In this document: positions 62,672-64,000 of the stretch, in pieces
How the letters are laid out: each line of letters opens with the position of its first letter
Position numbering within the stretch: the first letter of the stretch is position 1
Source: CCMP332 sp040218795
GTDB lineage: Bacteria > Bacteroidota > Bacteroidia > Cytophagales > CCMP332
Assembly: GCA_040218795.1 (NCBI GenBank)
Contig: JAVJQT010000005.1
Location: forward strand, 1 to 64,000
Direction: 5' to 3'
DNA length: 64,000 nucleotides
Translations under genes and position numbers: made by a program
Notes under the pieces: model-generated
The model's database searches: none
What the model was told of the DNA's origin: nothing
What the model saw: only the letters and a program-made list of their open reading frames with translations

Positions 62672-63763
62672 TTATCTATTGTCAAAACTTATTTTCATGT
62701 CTTCTCCCTGATAAAGAACAATAGCTTCATGTCCAAAAAACCTCAATATTCGATCGTATTTCATTTCTGTAATAACTTTTTGTGTTTGGCAGTCTAAAAA
62801 GCCCCATTTCCCGTCCTTTTGAACCGGCACTACATCCAATCCGTAATTCTTAATGGCATCGTAGGTCTCACCAATTCTTTTTCCACTGGCTGTAATCAAT
62901 TCCCAACCTTTTTCTCCTTTCATACATCGGCAGTTGTAAGGGCTGGGATTTGTATAATCAGAATAGCTAAAATCCGTCACTAAGGTATCTCTGTATGTAC
63001 TGTACAAAGCCATTTTGTTGTTTTTAATGACTATACAATTCGCGAAACCACAAATCACCGAATCAAACTTAACAGGCACCCTAATGCGATTGTAAGAATC
63101 CACATAACCTTGTTTATTATTTCTTTTTACAATTGCTCCATCCAACTGGGGATACAATTCATCATTAACAAAGTCGATGATTATACTGTCCATCATATTC
63201 AAAACAGCCCAGTACTCTCCCCTTTTTGCTTTAAAGTAGAATTTGTAGGAATTAAATATGTCTTCATTAGAATAATCCGGCCAATCGAAAATTTCAGCAA
63301 CTGAATCGTATTTAGGTTTTATAACTACATGTAAATTTGAGTCAAGTATCCCCCATTTATTGATTTCTTCGAAAATAAAATAGGAGCCGTTTCTTAAAAT
63401 GGGATTAATTTTTTGAATTACAATTTTGAAGTCATTATTGATTATAGCTGTAGAATCACCTTTTCTCAAATAAAAATGATTTATTCTAAAATTATCGATC
63501 TGATCAAATTCCGGCATTAAATACCTTTGCCCATCACTCAATCCATAATTCATATCAAGACAAATGTCACCAAAACATTCATAGGTCCTTTCATAAAATA
63601 GCTTTTCAAGTCCACCTTTTAATTTTTCCACTTTTGTGAACTCAAGATTGGGTTTATTGGATCTCAACAGCTCATTAATATAGGTCTGGTCAATTTGAGC
63701 GCTAAGCTTATGCATGCAGATTAGCATACAGCAACTACAAATAATTCCGGAAATCATTTTCAT
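62672..63763 (-). CDS. Secreted WG-repeat protein
   Basis: This 363-residue exported protein has a signal peptide at about 1-24 (ending HKLSAQ). After an N-terminal part (about 25-120) come WG-type beta repeats (KWGILDSNLHVVIKPKYDSV, KWGFLDCQTQKVITEMKYDR), the Trp-Gly pattern of the family. WG repeats are common in surface or periplasmic Bacteroidota proteins and have no settled function. The ATG at 63763 is chosen over a TTG just before it. It lies 37 bases upstream of the propeller gene and probably shares its transcript. Confidence 0.82.
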   Translation of the reverse strand: MKMISGIICSCCMLICMHKLSAQIDQTYINELLRSNKPNLEFTKVEKLKGGLEKLFYERTYECFGDICLDMNYGLSDGQRYLMPEFDQIDNFRINHFYLRKGDSTAIINNDFKIVIQKINPILRNGSYFIFEEINKWGILDSNLHVVIKPKYDSVAEIFDWPDYSNEDIFNSYKFYFKAKRGEYWAVLNMMDSIIIDFVNDELYPQLDGAIVKRNNKQGYVDSYNRIRVPVKFDSVICGFANCIVIKNNKMALYSTYRDTLVTDFSYSDYTNPSPYNCRCMKGEKGWELITASGKRIGETYDAIKNYGLDVVPVQKDGKWGFLDCQTQKVITEMKYDRILRFFGHEAIVLYQGEDMKISFDNR

Positions 63764-63869
63764 CAATACACTAATTTAAGTTTTGAGAATGGAATATCCA
63801 TTTAAAGAAATTTCTTTTTTTTATAGTTAAAGCCAATGTATTTTGGAGCCCTGTTGAGAAAAAATTGCT

Positions 63870-64000
63870 ATGAAATTCACTAAATATTTATTGCTTGCTG
63901 CCCTATTCTTTTGCTTCCAGATTGCCGAAGCACAAAAAAGTAAAAAATTAAATACTTCAATATCAATGTTTCAGGATTCTGTTTTTGCAGGACTGAAATT
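63870..64000 (+). CDS. 5' end of an exported protein, cut by window edge
   Basis: The frame opens with ATG at 63870 and is still open at the window end (43 codons). MKFTKYLLLAALFFCFQIAEA is a signal peptide, with cleavage expected before Gln-Lys-Ser. The next residues (DSVFAGLK) recall the start of secreted sortilin/BNR-repeat 'glycosyl hydrolase-like' proteins of Bacteroidota, but this is too short to assign. It is divergent from the WG-repeat gene. Confidence 0.75.
   Translation, partial: MKFTKYLLLAALFFCFQIAEAQKSKKLNTSISMFQDSVFAGLK

Noticed and set aside
1..64000. tRNA, rRNA, CRISPR arrays, insertion sequences, prophage
   Set aside because: No cloverleaf-like stretches, repeated spaced direct repeats, transposase or phage genes were seen on reading both strands; small RNAs cannot be excluded by eye.

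Overview
The window is a low-GC (high 30s percent by eye) piece of a Bacteroidota chromosome, most like the marine Cytophagales. The support is: surface proteins ending in type IX secretion (T9SS) sorting domains, promoters of the Bacteroidota form TTTG-N17-21-TAnnTTTG, no Shine-Dalgarno sequences, many TTG starts, and typical families (DUF2911, single-repeat DUF1456, the DEAD-helicase/small basic protein/Csp cluster, WG repeats). I see no rRNA, tRNA, CRISPR array, insertion sequence or phage gene.

Layout. 1-6.1 kb: a truncated surface protein with raised GC, a small coiled-coil protein, DNA polymerase IV with a non-ATG start, a GntR/FadR regulator, a patatin and a GH30 lipoprotein. 6.2-9.6 kb: a minus-strand operon of a DUF1456 protein, a CHASE histidine kinase, a single-domain response regulator, a small protein and a protein resembling VLRF1 release-factor-like peptidyl-tRNA hydrolases. 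9.7-15 kb: a transglutaminase lipoprotein, a His/Asp-rich lipoprotein, a glutamine amidotransferase and an EF-G paralog with degenerate GTPase motifs. 15-20 kb: 2-oxoacid:ferredoxin oxidoreductase KorA and KorB plus a large unfamiliar protein ending in a ferredoxin-like motif. 20-26 kb: DUF2911, an amidohydrolase, and an outer-membrane protein followed by a RimK ligase, a desuccinylase-like hydrolase and a RimB-like protease. 26.4-32.5 kb: a complete hydrogenase maturation operon (hypA-B-F-C-D-E) headed by a tiny GHGGHG membrane protein, with a CXXCH lipoprotein divergent from it.

33-44 kb: 2OG oxygenase, MscS channel, pyruvate phosphate dikinase, ArfB-like rescue factor, a KAS III-like synthase divergent from a fatty-acid desaturase, cyclophilin, glycosyltransferase, DksA-like protein and a persulfide dioxygenase/rhodanese fusion. 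44-51.6 kb: a 1171-residue T9SS protein, a cold-shock cluster, a secreted HEXXH protein and a STAS-like protein. 51.8-56.7 kb: a group 3b-type [NiFe] hydrogenase with a cyclic-nucleotide-binding-fold protein inserted between its beta and gamma subunits, and its own protease. 56.9-64 kb: MscS, tryptophan 2,3-dioxygenase, an esterase lipoprotein, a YVTN-propeller T9SS protein, a WG-repeat protein and a truncated gene at the edge.

How the genes fit together. The hydrogenase and its maturation genes lie 20 kb apart on the same strand; with Kor and PPDK they suggest facultative fermentative or redox-balancing metabolism (NADP(H)-linked H2 turnover, ferredoxin-linked 2-oxoacid oxidation, reversible PEP/pyruvate conversion). 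The VLRF1-like protein, the ArfB-like protein and the EF-G paralog form a second theme, translation under stress and ribosome rescue, but they are not clustered. The best candidates for something undescribed are the VLRF1-like gene in a two-component operon, the third Kor-operon gene, the RimK/desuccinylase/RimB set behind an outer-membrane protein, and the small membrane and heme-motif proteins beside the hyp operon.
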